Part shown: positions 17,419 through 26,960 of the stretch, in pieces | How positions within the stretch are numbered: position 1 is the stretch's first letter | Layout: the number at the start of each line of letters is the position of its first letter | Source: Endozoicomonas elysicola | GTDB lineage: Bacteria > Pseudomonadota > Gammaproteobacteria > Pseudomonadales > Endozoicomonadaceae | DNA length: 64,000 nt | Assembly (NCBI RefSeq): GCF_000710775.1 | Contig: NZ_JOJP01000001.1 | Location: forward strand, 1,937,825-2,001,824 | Direction of reading: 5' to 3' | Position numbers and translations under genes: made by a program | The notes under the pieces: model-generated | Told to the model about the DNA's origin: nothing | Database searches by the model: none | Seen by the model: the letters and a program-made list of their open reading frames with translations, nothing else

Positions 17419-18060
17419 GTGCTCCGGGATTTTGATACAAAAATATATCATCGTTTATTGACAGTACCTGGAGGAAGGCCGGTTCGATATGCTGCGGGTC
17501 AGGTCATCTGTTTTCAGGGGGGGGAGGCCAATGCTCTGGTCGTTGTCTCGGGTGCTGATATTAAGGTGCAGTATGTCTCAGCATCCGGGAGAAAGTATAC
17601 CCTCGGTCAGGAAGAAAATTATTTCGGGGTGTTGGGGGAAATGGAGCTATTCAGCGGCTCAGGAACCCATATGCTCAGTGTTGTTGCCGTTAATCCCGTT
17701 GTTGGTTATCAGCTTACCCGTGAGAAAGTTCTGGGTGCTTTGGTAAAAATGCCCGATCTTGCTCTGGATTTTCTCGCACTGATGTCAAACCGGTATCACA
17801 CGACGGTGACCAGAGCGATGGAGAATATTCTCTATGGCCTTCGATTCAATGCGCTTAAAAGACTGGTTGACCTGTCCGATGCGGCCGATCACGGTGCTTT
17901 TACGGTTGCTCAGGACATTGAGGCTGAGAGTTTGGGAACCTCTTCCCGAGCGTACCGGAGAGTTTTAAAGAGTCTTATTGATGAAGGTGTGCTGGAGAAG
18001 CATGGAAATAGTTTCAAACTTATCAATCCGGAGCATGCTTTTTCAGAAATACAGACATGA
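17419..18060 (+). CDS. Crp/Fnr-family transcription regulator, YeiL-like
   Basis: A 213-residue regulator with an N-terminal cyclic-nucleotide-binding-type beta barrel (residues about 10-120), a dimer helix and a C-terminal winged helix-turn-helix (AQDIEAESLGTSSRAYRRVLKSLIDEGVLEK region). It resembles E. coli YeiL, which is also linked to nucleoside genes. The GTG at 17419 follows GGGAGG at short spacing; a TTG at 17407 is less likely. It lies upstream of a nucleoside transporter and deoD, so local control of nucleoside use is inferred. The cysteines of YeiL/FNR clusters are not evident. Confidence 0.75.
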   Translation: MLRDFDTKIYHRLLTVPGGRPVRYAAGQVICFQGGEANALVVVSGADIKVQYVSASGRKYTLGQEENYFGVLGEMELFSGSGTHMLSVVAVNPVVGYQLTREKVLGALVKMPDLALDFLALMSNRYHTTVTRAMENILYGLRFNALKRLVDLSDAADHGAFTVAQDIEAESLGTSSRAYRRVLKSLIDEGVLEKHGNSFKLINPEHAFSEIQT

Positions 18061-18093
18061 ATCAAAAAATGATCAAGTTTTAACAAAAAACGC

Positions 18094-18137
18094 ATTCAAC
18101 AGGACAATTGTCCTTTTTTACGAAGCCTCTGTTGAAT
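18094..18137 (+). promoter_or_regulatory. Nested palindromes between regulator and nucleoside transporter
   Basis: A perfect 14-bp palindrome AGGACAATTGTCCT (18101-18114) is followed by six T, so it can act as terminator of the regulator gene. It lies inside a second perfect inverted repeat, ATTCAACAG (18094-18102) with CTGTTGAAT (18129-18137). The 14-bp dyad also has the geometry of a Crp/Fnr operator. It is upstream of the transporter start at 18233. Confidence 0.6.
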
Positions 18138-18232
18138 AAAGATAGGGGCAATTAAGGCCAGCCTTATTTCTTGAGCGGTTTTCATTGAAAACTGTGGGCA
18201 TCATTTTTCTTGTTTATTGTTAGGGGGCACTC

Positions 18233-19459
18233 ATGGGTATCTTCATGAGCCTGTTTGGTATGGCAATGCTTATCGGGATTGCGATACTTTTTTCGGAAAA
18301 TCGAAAAGCGATAAATGTACGGACTGTTTTGGGTGCATTACTTATTCAAATTGCGTTCGGTGCATTTGTTATGTATGTCCCCGCAGGTCAGACAGTATTA
18401 CAAGTTGCATCCAGTGGTGTGCAAAGTGTTATTAACTTTGCCAATGATGGCCTGGCTTTTGTTTTTGGTGATCTGGCCAGATTTGAAGTCGGTTTTGTTT
18501 TTGTAATTAATGTCCTGTTTGTCGTTGTTTTTATCAGTGCATTAATCTCAGTTCTTTATTATTTAAACATTATGCAGGCGGTCATTAACGTAATTGGCGG
18601 TGTACTGCATAAGCTTCTTGGTACCAGCCGGGCAGAATCTCTCTCAGCAACGGCGAATATTTTTGTGGGTCCTATTGAAGCACCCTCCATGGTTAGACCT
18701 TTTGTTCAGGGCATGACCCGCTCTGAGCTATTTGCGGTGATGACGGGGGGGCTTGCTTCCGTAGCGGGCGGTACCATGATCGGTTACATCAATCTGGGCA
18801 TCGATATCAAATATATTCTGACCGCCTGCTTTATGACGGCTCCGGCAGGGTTATTGTTTGCGAAGCTGATTTGCCCGGAAACCGCTGAACCAGCCAATAA
18901 CGTCAATGATGTGATCGACCAGTCTGATGAGAAGCCTGAATCCATTCTGGATGCTATTACCCAAGGCTCCATGGTTGGTCTGCAGCAGGTCGCCTGTGTG
19001 ACGGCGTTGTTGATCTCATTTGTTGCCATGGTGGCTCTGGTCAACGGTATTGTTGGTGGGCTGGGTGGCTTGATTGGTTTTGACGGCATTACGGTGCAGA
19101 GCATTCTGGGCTATCTCTTGTCACCTCTGGCCTTTGTTATGGGGGTGCCCTGGAGTGAAGCTACTCAGGCAGCCTCTTTTATTGGCCAGAAAATCATCAT
19201 TAATGAGTTTGTTGCCTATATCGACTTTGTGAAGGTTGCAGCAGAACTCTCTCCCAAGACTCAAGCCATTGTTACTTTTGCACTCTGTGGCTTTGCCAAC
19301 ATTGGCTCCGTTGCCATGGTGGTGGGTGGTCTGGGTGGTCTTGTTCCTGGCCGCAGAAAAGAGATGAATGCGCTGGCAATGAAAACACTGCTGGCGTCGG
19401 TACTTGCCAACTTGATGAGTGGCACTATTGCCGGATTGCTGATCGGACTTGGCGGTTAA
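18233..19459 (+). CDS. Concentrative nucleoside transporter, NupC/NupX (CNT) family
   Basis: A 408-residue inner-membrane protein with about 10 hydrophobic segments and the CNT hallmarks: GTSRAESLSATANIFVGPIE, the hairpin region MTGGLASVAGGTMIGY and the C-terminal FALCGFANIGSVAMVVGGLGG. It imports nucleosides with a coupling ion. AGGGGG six bases before the ATG supports the start. Its position between a YeiL-like regulator and deoD parallels the linkage of yeiL with nupX in E. coli and indicates a nucleoside-scavenging unit. Confidence 0.92.
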   Translation: MGIFMSLFGMAMLIGIAILFSENRKAINVRTVLGALLIQIAFGAFVMYVPAGQTVLQVASSGVQSVINFANDGLAFVFGDLARFEVGFVFVINVLFVVVFISALISVLYYLNIMQAVINVIGGVLHKLLGTSRAESLSATANIFVGPIEAPSMVRPFVQGMTRSELFAVMTGGLASVAGGTMIGYINLGIDIKYILTACFMTAPAGLLFAKLICPETAEPANNVNDVIDQSDEKPESILDAITQGSMVGLQQVACVTALLISFVAMVALVNGIVGGLGGLIGFDGITVQSILGYLLSPLAFVMGVPWSEATQAASFIGQKIIINEFVAYIDFVKVAAELSPKTQAIVTFALCGFANIGSVAMVVGGLGGLVPGRRKEMNALAMKTLLASVLANLMSGTIAGLLIGLGG

Positions 19460-19558
19460 TCAATAATTGAAACCTGCCGGACCTATAAACCTCAGGGGGA
19501 GTTGACCGGCAGATTTGTGACCCTGACATAGACAGTTGTATCGTTGGAGTTTGAATCC

Positions 19559-20281
19559 GTGAGTACTGCACACATTAATGCGAAGCCAGGCGATTTTGCA
19601 GAAACTATTCTGATGCCGGGGGACCCGCTTCGAGCCAAGTTTATCGCTGAAAACTATCTGGATGATGCCAGAGAAGTGACCAACGTCAGAGGTATGCTGG
19701 GTTTTACCGGAACCTATAAAGGCAAGCCGGTGTCTGTCATGGGACATGGTATGGGTATACCATCTGCCTCTATTTATTTTCATGAGCTGATTACTGTTTA
19801 TGCAGTGAAAAACCTGATACGTATCGGCAGCTGTGGTGCAATTCATGACGATGTAAAATTGATGGATCTGGTCATTGGCATGGGAGCCAGCACTGACTCC
19901 AAAGTCAACCGTATCCGCTTAAGGGATCATGACTTTGCTGCGTTGGCTGACTTCTCTCTCCTGCGTACAGCGGTTGAGCAAGCGGAACAGAAAGGTTTAT
20001 CGGTTAAAGTGGGCAACCTGTTTTCTTCTGACCTGTTCTACCGCCCGGATGAGGACCTGTATCCACTGATGGCCAGTCATGGAATTCTGGGTGTTGAGAT
20101 GGAAGCGGCTGCACTTTATGGTGTTGCTGCAGCACTGGGAGCCAAAGCACTGACTATTTGCACCGTCACTGATCATATTCTGCGCCATGAGGCCCTGGGA
20201 GCGGATGAGCGTCGCACGACTCTGAATGATATGATCACTCTGGCGTTGGATACCGTTGATCAAATGGATGAAAAATCCTGA
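19559..20281 (+). CDS. deoD: Purine nucleoside phosphorylase, DeoD type
   Basis: A 240-residue hexameric-type purine nucleoside phosphorylase. Motifs: [18 protein letters not shown] (phosphate site), [33 protein letters not shown] (ribose/base site) and [11 protein letters not shown] with the catalytic Asp. It splits purine (deoxy)nucleosides with phosphate to base plus sugar-1-phosphate. The GTG at 19559 (reading [14 protein letters not shown]) with GGAG upstream gives the standard length; an upstream TTG adds 5 residues. It probably shares a transcript with the transporter 99 bp upstream; that gap holds a CTGCCGG/CCGGCAG inverted repeat. Confidence 0.95.
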   Translation: MSTAHINAKPGDFAETILMPGDPLRAKFIAENYLDDAREVTNVRGMLGFTGTYKGKPVSVMGHGMGIPSASIYFHELITVYAVKNLIRIGSCGAIHDDVKLMDLVIGMGASTDSKVNRIRLRDHDFAALADFSLLRTAVEQAEQKGLSVKVGNLFSSDLFYRPDEDLYPLMASHGILGVEMEAAALYGVAAALGAKALTICTVTDHILRHEALGADERRTTLNDMITLALDTVDQMDEKS

Positions 20282-20295
20282 TCTCTACGTGATGT

Positions 20296-20453
20296 GTAAC
20301 TAACCATATGGCATCATACTTTCTGAGTAAGTGGTCAATCACTCTTCAGCGTTACAACTTTGGTCATATAGCTACGGCTATGCTCCCGCCATTGTGCCTT
20401 GCATAGTAACTGTCCACTCACCCAGAAATATTCGATTCCATATGGTCAGCTAC
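20296..20453. mobile_element. MITE-like inverted-repeat element, about 158 bp, second family member
   Basis: The left arm (GTAACTAACCATATGG, then TTTCTGAGTAAGTGG) recurs on the opposite strand at the right end (GTAGCTGACCATATGG, then TTTCTGGGTGAGTGG), giving about 48 bp of imperfect inverted repeat. It is non-coding, between deoD and guaD. Its length and internal CATTGTGCCTTG match the element at 9799-9959, though the terminal sequences differ. Confidence 0.65.
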
Positions 20454-20549
20454 TTATTGTTGATTAATTGAATGGGCGTGGTTTCTTTATGAATCACGCT
20501 CATTTTTTATATGGCTTCCTTCGAATCTAATTGGCCCACAGGTTTAGTA

Positions 20550-21917
20550 ATGAATCACGATGATATTCTTTTCGGCATATTGGGAAATGCTTTTCATTGC
20601 CCGGTTCTTGGAGAGTTTGAATTTCTAGAGAATGTACTGATTACCATCAATACTGACGGTGAGATTGATTCTCTTCTAAAGCCTGATGAATATGCAGTCA
20701 GTGATATTATGGAGGTGCTTGAGAGAGAAAACCGTCTGGTCAGGTTAAAGGAGAAGCAATACCTTATACCGGGGTTGATTGATTTGCATTGCCATGCCCC
20801 ACAGTGGCCTCAAATGGGTAAGGGGCTGGATCTTCCCCTGTATAACTGGCTGGCGAATTATACATTTCCACTGGAAGCTAAATATCAAGATCTGGAGTTT
20901 GCCAAACGTGTTTATGATGATCTGGTCCAGTCTACCTTAAGTAGTGGTACAACCAGTGCCGTTTATTTCTCCAGTATTCATCTTGAGCCAACGAGGGTAC
21001 TTGCAGATACCTGCCTGGAAAAAGGGCAACGGGCTTTTGTTGGTAAAGTCTGTATGGATGATGTTGAGCAATGCCCTGATTATTATCGCCAGAGCGTTGA
21101 AAAGAGCCTCTATGAAACCGAAGCGTTTCATCAGTATGTTTCAACGATGTCGGGCAATCATGGATTGATTTCATCCGTGGTTACGCCACGATTTATACCC
21201 AGCTGCACAGAAGGTCTTCTCAAAGAGTTAGGACAGTTTGCCACCAATAATAACTGTTATGTGCAGACTCACTGCTCCGAAAGTGACTGGGCGAGAGAGT
21301 ATAGCCAGCAAAAATACGGTGAAACGGATATTTCTGTTTATGAAAAAACTGGCTTGCTGGGTAGAAAAACCATTCTCGCTCACTCGATTTTTCTGACTGA
21401 ACAGGATGTTATCAAAATACAGGATTATGGTGCCAGTATTGCTCACTGCCCTTTGTCGAATATGTACTTTGCCAATGCAGCTATGGAAACTCGAGAACTG
21501 CTCAACAGAGGATTACACTGCGGTTTGGGCAGCGATGTGGCGGCCAGTGTGACACCTTCAATGTTGCGGTCTTGCTTTGATGCGGTCACTCACTCCCGGG
21601 TTAGGGAAGAGGGCACCTCGACAAAACTGGCAGCAGGTGAGCGAGGAGAGGCGAAGACGAGAATTTCATTCCTTGAAGCATTCTGGATGGCGACAACCGG
21701 CGGTGGAAAAGCACTTGATAAGAATATAGGGGTGTTTCGAAGAGGTTTCAGTTTTGACGCGGTTCTGGTGGATGCCAATATTCAGGACTGTGATTTGAAA
21801 ATATGGCAAGCGTTGGATAGTGCTTCGGATATTCTGGAAAAAATTATATCGACCACTAACAGGCAGAACATCATAAAAGTATGGGTGCAGGGTAGGGAAG
21901 TTGTTTGTAAACAATAA
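20550..21917 (+). CDS. guaD: Guanine deaminase
   Basis: About 455 residues, an amidohydrolase of the GuaD type. Metal-binding HCH is in LIDLHCHAPQWPQ; further landmarks are LYNWLANYTFPLE, TLSSGTTSAVYFSSIH, QTHCSESDWA, ILAHSIFLTEQD and the late aspartate in GLGSDVAAS. It converts guanine to xanthine. Together with DeoD and the nucleoside importer it completes guanosine breakdown. Start choice is weak: ATG at 20550 gives the usual length, and an in-frame ATG at 20511 would add 13 residues without a ribosome site. Confidence 0.92.
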   Translation: MNHDDILFGILGNAFHCPVLGEFEFLENVLITINTDGEIDSLLKPDEYAVSDIMEVLERENRLVRLKEKQYLIPGLIDLHCHAPQWPQMGKGLDLPLYNWLANYTFPLEAKYQDLEFAKRVYDDLVQSTLSSGTTSAVYFSSIHLEPTRVLADTCLEKGQRAFVGKVCMDDVEQCPDYYRQSVEKSLYETEAFHQYVSTMSGNHGLISSVVTPRFIPSCTEGLLKELGQFATNNNCYVQTHCSESDWAREYSQQKYGETDISVYEKTGLLGRKTILAHSIFLTEQDVIKIQDYGASIAHCPLSNMYFANAAMETRELLNRGLHCGLGSDVAASVTPSMLRSCFDAVTHSRVREEGTSTKLAAGERGEAKTRISFLEAFWMATTGGGKALDKNIGVFRRGFSFDAVLVDANIQDCDLKIWQALDSASDILEKIISTTNRQNIIKVWVQGREVVCKQ

Positions 21918-21924
21918 TTAGCGG

Positions 21925-21965
21925 ATCAGGTGGAAACAATACTATAGGTGTTTTTTTCACCTGAT
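21925..21965 (+). terminator. Hairpin after guaD
   Basis: ATCAGGTG (21925-21932) pairs with CACCTGAT (21958-21965). The second arm can alternatively pair with GGTG (21947-21950) across a run of seven T. The T run is in the loop rather than after the stem, so terminator function is uncertain. Confidence 0.4.
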
Positions 21966-22346
21966 GTAAATGATTTAAAATCATGGGTTTAGTAATGTGA
22001 CGCATGGTTATGTCCTATAAAAAATGGATTTTTTTCTTTGGCTTTCTATTAAATGAAATCGAAATTTTATTTTTAATTTAAAAAAAGAATAATTCTATCA
22101 GGTGTCTTTTAAAGGAAAAGTTCATATTGAGTATTATAATTCCTGCCAAAGGTGTTTGGGGCTTTCATCTTTTCTTCCTTAATTAATAAATCAAGCCTGC
22201 TAAATGGAATAGATAATCTTAACACTTCAGCTTGATTGGATATTGCTAGGCGTTTTAAACGATATGGTTGGGCTATAGATATATAAATAAAGCCTGTATC
22301 GCTTTTGCCGATGTTTTACCTGATAGCTGACTATCAGGATAATGAT
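21966..22346. other. AT-rich intergenic stretch without a recognised gene
   Basis: A 381-bp AT-rich region between guaD and the GNAT gene, clearly richer in A and T than its neighbours. The only structure seen is an 8-bp inverted repeat AATCAAGC/GCTTGATT around 22189-22239. It probably carries the promoter of the GNAT gene. Confidence 0.5.
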
Positions 22347-22862
22347 ATGCATATAGACCTGGGTAATGGTTACTGCCTCAGAAGGTTCCTTTATGGGGAT
22401 GCCATCTCTTTGGCCAAGCATGGTAATAACGCTAAAATTGCGAAAAATCTTCGGGATACTTTTCCGCATCCCTATACGATCGAACATGCCAGAGCCTGGG
22501 TGCAACATGTAAAAGAGCATGAGACCAAAACCCGGTTTGCCATTGATTTTGGTGGTGAGGCTATCGGAGAGATTGGTTTTGTGGTTCAGTTGGATGTTCA
22601 TCGCTTCGGGGCAGAGATCGGCTTTTGGGTTTCAGAGGAACACTGGGGTAAAGGGATTATGACCGGTGCTCTGTCCTATGTTTGTCAGTATGCATTTGAT
22701 GAAATGGGGCTTGTTCGAATTTTTGCAGATGTTCAGGCTCGCAATGAGGGGTCCCGTCGAGTTTTGGAAAAGTGTGGTTTTGAGCTTGAAGGCGTGATGA
22801 GAAAACACGTTTATAAGGATGAGCAGTTTATAGATCAGTTGGTTTTTGCTTTAGTCCGCTAG
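22347..22862 (+). CDS. GNAT N-acetyltransferase, RimJ/RimL type
   Basis: A 171-residue acetyltransferase of the RimJ/RimL-like GNAT branch. It has the acetyl-CoA site EEHWGKGIMTGALSYV and the conserved RIFADVQARNEGSRRVLEKCGF ending in a family-typical EGVMRKHVY. It transfers acetyl from acetyl-CoA to an amine, substrate unknown. The ATG at 22347 has AGGA eight bases upstream. It stands alone. Confidence 0.88.
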   Translation: MHIDLGNGYCLRRFLYGDAISLAKHGNNAKIAKNLRDTFPHPYTIEHARAWVQHVKEHETKTRFAIDFGGEAIGEIGFVVQLDVHRFGAEIGFWVSEEHWGKGIMTGALSYVCQYAFDEMGLVRIFADVQARNEGSRRVLEKCGFELEGVMRKHVYKDEQFIDQLVFALVR

Positions 22863-22959
22863 TTGTAATTTTTGTCTTTCTTCTCTTATTTAGTAACATC
22901 ACTTCTCCCCCTTTCTGGGGTGAGAAGTAATGTAGCGGCTAAAGAAATGAGAGAAAGTA

Positions 22960-23880
22960 ATGAGAATTGGTTTGATCGGTCTGGGAGATATTGCACAGAA
23001 GGCATACTTGCCAATTCTTACGGAATTTCCTTCTGTTGAAGCTGTTTTCTGTACCCGAAGCCGTCAGGTTCTTAGTGAGCTTGCAAAGAAATACCGGGTA
23101 AATGACTTTTGTTGCGATTATAAACAGCTTCTGAATATGGGTGTTGATGCTGTCATGATCCACAGTGCCACCTCAACCCATGTGGACATAGCCAGCTACT
23201 TTCTTAAAAACAGTATTCCCGTGTTTGTGGATAAGCCCTTGTCCACTGACTTCGGCGACTGCGAAAGACTGCATGACTTAGCCGAAAGTGTCAGGCAGCC
23301 CCTTTTTGTTGGTTTTAATAGACGCTATCTTCCAATTTTAAAAGAACCCCTGTTACAGGAGTCCAAAGAATCACCTTTACTCTATTTCCGCTGGGAAAAA
23401 AATAGACATAACCTGCCAGGGGCTCCGCGAACATTTGTTTTTGATGACTTGATTCACCCACTGGATAGTGTGAATCAATCTGCAGGTGTTAAACCGGAAG
23501 ACCTATTGATATCAGAACAGATGTCTAATTTCGGCCTTAACAGGCTTGATATTCAATGGCAGGCAGGAAGTACTTTGATACAGGCTTCTATGAATCGGTT
23601 GAATGGAATTACCAATGAGCGGATCACTTTGTGTTATGAAAACCAGTCGTACCTGTTTGATAGTTTTCATACTGGAGTCCTTCAAAAAGCCAGTCGGGAA
23701 CAGTTGGTTCGCCTGCCCGACTGGACGCCGATGCTGGCAAGTAAAGGATTTAACGCTATGATTGAACACTGGCTGGAAGTGGTCTCGAAAGGAAAATTGG
23801 CCGAGGATATTATTGCAAGAAACCTCAGGACTCACCTGCTGGCTGAAACGATCTGCCAGCAGGTTGAGAAACAGATTTAG
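22960..23880 (+). CDS. Gfo/Idh/MocA-family oxidoreductase
   Basis: A 306-residue protein with the N-terminal Rossmann motif GLIGLGDIAQKAYLP and the family catalytic-site motif FVDKPLSTD (EKP normally, DKP here). A C-terminal domain contains GFNRRYLP. It should be an NAD(P)-dependent sugar or cyclitol dehydrogenase, substrate unknown. It faces sctV (tail to tail, 16 bp apart) and shows no link to the T3SS other than position. Confidence 0.85.
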   Translation: MRIGLIGLGDIAQKAYLPILTEFPSVEAVFCTRSRQVLSELAKKYRVNDFCCDYKQLLNMGVDAVMIHSATSTHVDIASYFLKNSIPVFVDKPLSTDFGDCERLHDLAESVRQPLFVGFNRRYLPILKEPLLQESKESPLLYFRWEKNRHNLPGAPRTFVFDDLIHPLDSVNQSAGVKPEDLLISEQMSNFGLNRLDIQWQAGSTLIQASMNRLNGITNERITLCYENQSYLFDSFHTGVLQKASREQLVRLPDWTPMLASKGFNAMIEHWLEVVSKGKLAEDIIARNLRTHLLAETICQQVEKQI

Positions 23881-23896
23881 GGGAGATAACCCCTAT

Positions 23897-25978
23897 TTAC
23901 AGCGAGATACGACCCAGGGGTTGAACAGTGATCTCTTCAGTCAACTCCTGGTGTGAAAGCACTGCCAGGTCATAGACCTCCAGCTCGAGGAGTTTACGGA
24001 CATAGCGGCGTATATCCATGGATGTGATCAGCACAGGCTTATGCTCAAGGTGGCCTATTTTACCGACTGAGTGTTTAACGTTTTCGACAAACTGTGCAGA
24101 AGTAGACGGATCAAGTGCTAAGTAACTGCCTGCCGAAGTCTGTCGAATGCCTGAACGGATCGTGTCTTCTACATCCTGATCAAGCAGGTAAACTGGCAGC
24201 ATATTTTTGCCATTGGAGTATTTATAGCTGATGTAACGCTTCAATGACGAGCGTACATACTCAGTTAACTGAACAACCTCTTTCTCCTTATGCCCCCATA
24301 CCACCAGAGACTGTAGAATGGATCGAAGGTTCCTGATGGAAATATCTTCAGATACCAGGCGCTGGAATATCTCCGTAATCTTATTGACGGGTAAAAGTCG
24401 CTGCACTTCTTTAATCAGTTCACCAAAACTGCTTTCCATTTTTTCCAGAAGGTAGCGGGTTTCCTGAATGCCAATGAAATCTTCTGCATACTTTTTCAAA
24501 ACATGAGCCAGGTGATAGGTCATGATTTTGGGCGAGTCCATAAAGTTAACATTATTACGCTCAAGCTTGTCCTTCTGGCTCTCATTGACCCAGAGAGAGT
24601 CGAGGCTTGGTAGGAAGGGGTCACCCATTTCATAGGGGATCTTCAGCATGTCCAGATGCTCATTACTCTCCCTGACAAATAGAGAACCAGGCTTGAAGTA
24701 GCCTGAGGCTACGGGAACCTCTTGGAGCAGTATGCTATAGGTATTCTCATCCATGGAATCATTAAATCGTAGATGAATACCTGGAAAAGGAACACCAAGA
24801 TCCATATACAGTGACTTACGAACTTTGAGTAACTCCTCATTCAGGGAGGATGTATTCAGGCTCTTCTGAACAGAGGTAGGGACATCAATAATCAAGGGCA
24901 GGGTCTGGGTAAACTCTTCCTGCTGATCCAGTCTGGTTTTTGCTTCACCAGGCGTTTCTGTTGCAGCGGCCATAGCCGGAATACCACCGTCTTCTTCAGC
25001 TGTTCGGGCTTTCTCTGTTTTCTTCAGTAGAAAATAACCACCACCACCAATGGCTGCAGCGAGACTTAGAAAGGTTAGCGTTGGGAAACCAGGAATCAAG
25101 GCGAAGCCAAGCAATAATGCGCCACCGACCATTAGCGCCTTCGGCTTATTGGTGAGTTGATCACCTATTTCATTACCCAGATCCTTGGCATCTTCATTGG
25201 ATACCCGGGTAACGATAATACCAGCGGTGATGGAGATCAGCAGGGCTGGTATCTGGGAGATAAGCCCGTCACCAATGGTCAAAATAGCGTAGAGCTGAAG
25301 AGCATCTCCGCCTGACATTCCCTCGCTGGTACCAATAGCAACCCCGGCGGTGATGTTGACAAAGATGATGATTAAACCAGCGATGGCATCACCTTTAACA
25401 AACTTCATGGCACCATCCATCGAGCCGAACAGCTGACTTTCTTTGGTGACCAACTCTCTTCGGCGCTGAGCTTCTTCCATCTCGATGGCCCCAGCACGAA
25501 GGTCAGCATCGATACTCATTTGCTTTCCAGGCATACCATCCAGAGAGAAGCGGGCACTAACCTCTGCTACCCGTTCGGAACCTTTGGTAATTACCAGAAA
25601 CTGGACAATGGTTATGATCAGGAAGATAACCACACCAACCCCAAGACTTCCGCCGACCACAAAATTACCAAAGGTGTAGACGATTTCACCGGCATCGGCC
25701 TGAAGGAGAATCAGACGGGTAGTGGTGATAGACAGAGCAAGTCGGAAGAGAGTGGTTATCAGTAGAACCCCCGGGAAGGAGGAAAACTCCAGAGGCGACT
25801 TGAGATAAATGGATGTCATCAGAAGAATGGTGGATATCCCCATATTCAACGCGATGAGGAAATCCACCAGGGGGGTGGGCATGGGTAGAATGATAAGCCC
25901 GATGATGGATACCAGCAGGCCTGCCAGTACCAGATCATTCCTACCCCCGAAGTTCAGCCCGGGTAACAGTTGTGCCAT
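23897..25978 (-). CDS. sctV: T3SS export gate protein SctV
   Basis: A 693-residue YscV/LcrD/FlhA-family protein. The N-terminal half (to about residue 330) has 7-8 membrane helices with the conserved [21 protein letters not shown] and [13 protein letters not shown]; the FHIPEP-type loop reads [20 protein letters not shown]. The C-terminal half is the cytoplasmic domain that forms the nonameric ring which receives chaperone-substrate pairs. Length fits the family (675-705). It is the third gene of sctX-sctY-sctV, the Ysc arrangement. Confidence 0.97.
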   Translation of the reverse strand: MAQLLPGLNFGGRNDLVLAGLLVSIIGLIILPMPTPLVDFLIALNMGISTILLMTSIYLKSPLEFSSFPGVLLITTLFRLALSITTTRLILLQADAGEIVYTFGNFVVGGSLGVGVVIFLIITIVQFLVITKGSERVAEVSARFSLDGMPGKQMSIDADLRAGAIEMEEAQRRRELVTKESQLFGSMDGAMKFVKGDAIAGLIIIFVNITAGVAIGTSEGMSGGDALQLYAILTIGDGLISQIPALLISITAGIIVTRVSNEDAKDLGNEIGDQLTNKPKALMVGGALLLGFALIPGFPTLTFLSLAAAIGGGGYFLLKKTEKARTAEEDGGIPAMAAATETPGEAKTRLDQQEEFTQTLPLIIDVPTSVQKSLNTSSLNEELLKVRKSLYMDLGVPFPGIHLRFNDSMDENTYSILLQEVPVASGYFKPGSLFVRESNEHLDMLKIPYEMGDPFLPSLDSLWVNESQKDKLERNNVNFMDSPKIMTYHLAHVLKKYAEDFIGIQETRYLLEKMESSFGELIKEVQRLLPVNKITEIFQRLVSEDISIRNLRSILQSLVVWGHKEKEVVQLTEYVRSSLKRYISYKYSNGKNMLPVYLLDQDVEDTIRSGIRQTSAGSYLALDPSTSAQFVENVKHSVGKIGHLEHKPVLITSMDIRRYVRKLLELEVYDLAVLSHQELTEEITVQPLGRISL

Positions 25979-26020
25979 GAGAGGTGCGCCGCTGCTATGG
26001 GGCTGGCTTTGTCTTGAAGA

Positions 26021-26314
26021 TTAGCGGCTCAGTGCAGCTTTTTTCTTCTTGAGCAGGGCTCGCCCCTTGATCCATTTTATAGCCCGTACATCGCTGCCAG
26101 GCCTCGCATATTTTAGAAAATTATCGGCTGCATTGATGGATTCTTCAGGCTGTTCTGCTTGTAGGTAGGCATAGCTCAGCATGCGATAGACATCGGGATT
26201 TTCCTTATCTATAGACTTCAGGGCTTCCAGTAAGGCAATGGATTTTCTGGGCTGAAGATATTCAAGATAATAAGATGCCTGCGACAGTAGCCAGGTTTTT
26301 AATGATTTATCCAT
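26021..26314 (-). CDS. sctY: T3SS chaperone SctY (YscY family)
   Basis: A 97-residue TPR-like helical protein (YYLEYLQPRKSIALLEAL and VYRMLSYAYLQAEQPEESI are two helix-turn-helix repeats). In Yersinia, YscY binds YscX and both contact the YscV ring. Length (114 in Yersinia) and place between sctX and sctV support the call. AAGGA nine bases before the ATG sets the start, just after the sctX stop. Confidence 0.85.
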   Translation of the reverse strand: MDKSLKTWLLSQASYYLEYLQPRKSIALLEALKSIDKENPDVYRMLSYAYLQAEQPEESINAADNFLKYARPGSDVRAIKWIKGRALLKKKKAALSR

Positions 26315-26326
26315 TTCAATATTCCT

Positions 26327-26725
26327 TTAGCTGGCAATCAATACATTACGACACATCATTAGATATTCACTATCTGTTTTAGCGTTCTCTATAACGGCAA
26401 TTGCCTCTTCCATGGCTTTGGTATAGTTGCTGTTTTTTTTCTGTTTCTTAAGGTACTTTGAAAGTGAGTTAATCGCTTCTCTGGTAAGGCGATAATGCTC
26501 TTCAGGGTTGGAATAAATGTTTTGGCCAGAGATATTTGTGGCAAACTTTAATTCCCTGTTCTGGAAATTTCTGCTCATATCCAAAGCCTTCCAGGTGTAG
26601 TCAACGACTTTTTCACCAGAAGGTCTAAAGTTTGATTTTGATTTTGGAAAATCTGAATCAGCTAATGCACTGTCGATTCTTGACATTCCCGAGATACCGC
26701 TACCAAATGAAACTGATCCTGCCAT
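26327..26725 (-). CDS. sctX: T3SS early secreted component SctX (YscX family)
   Basis: A 132-residue protein directly upstream of sctY and sctV. Like YscX it has a polar, probably disordered N-terminal part and a helical C-terminal half ending in MMCRNVLIAS, which would bind SctY. YscX is exported by the T3SS and needed for early substrate secretion in Yersinia-type systems. Sequence identity to Yersinia is low by eye, so the call rests on size, layout and the X-Y-V order. Confidence 0.75.
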   Translation of the reverse strand: MAGSVSFGSGISGMSRIDSALADSDFPKSKSNFRPSGEKVVDYTWKALDMSRNFQNRELKFATNISGQNIYSNPEEHYRLTREAINSLSKYLKKQKKNSNYTKAMEEAIAVIENAKTDSEYLMMCRNVLIAS

Positions 26726-26960
26726 AACAAAGCCCGCCTGATAAATTAATCCTTTGGTGCTTTCGGCGGAAAAGTAGAGGGATTAAATAACTTTTCTCAT
26801 GTTAATTATTTTTTTGACGAAATACTGGTGAATTGAGTTTGTTTTCCGATAAACTGGTATGTAACGAATTTTTATTGACACTTACTAAATTACAAGGCAT
26901 CTATTCATTAAGGGCTGTTGAATAAGCTGGAGCAGACATGAGCATGGAGGCACGCGTCTG
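26726..26960. promoter_or_regulatory. Divergent promoter region between sctX and sctC
   Basis: A 235-bp AT-rich gap separates the divergent sctXYV and sctC transcripts. On the plus strand TTGACA (26875-26880) followed after about 17 bp by CATCTA is a possible sigma-70 promoter for sctC. No activator box (AraC/ExsA type) was identified with confidence. Confidence 0.4.
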
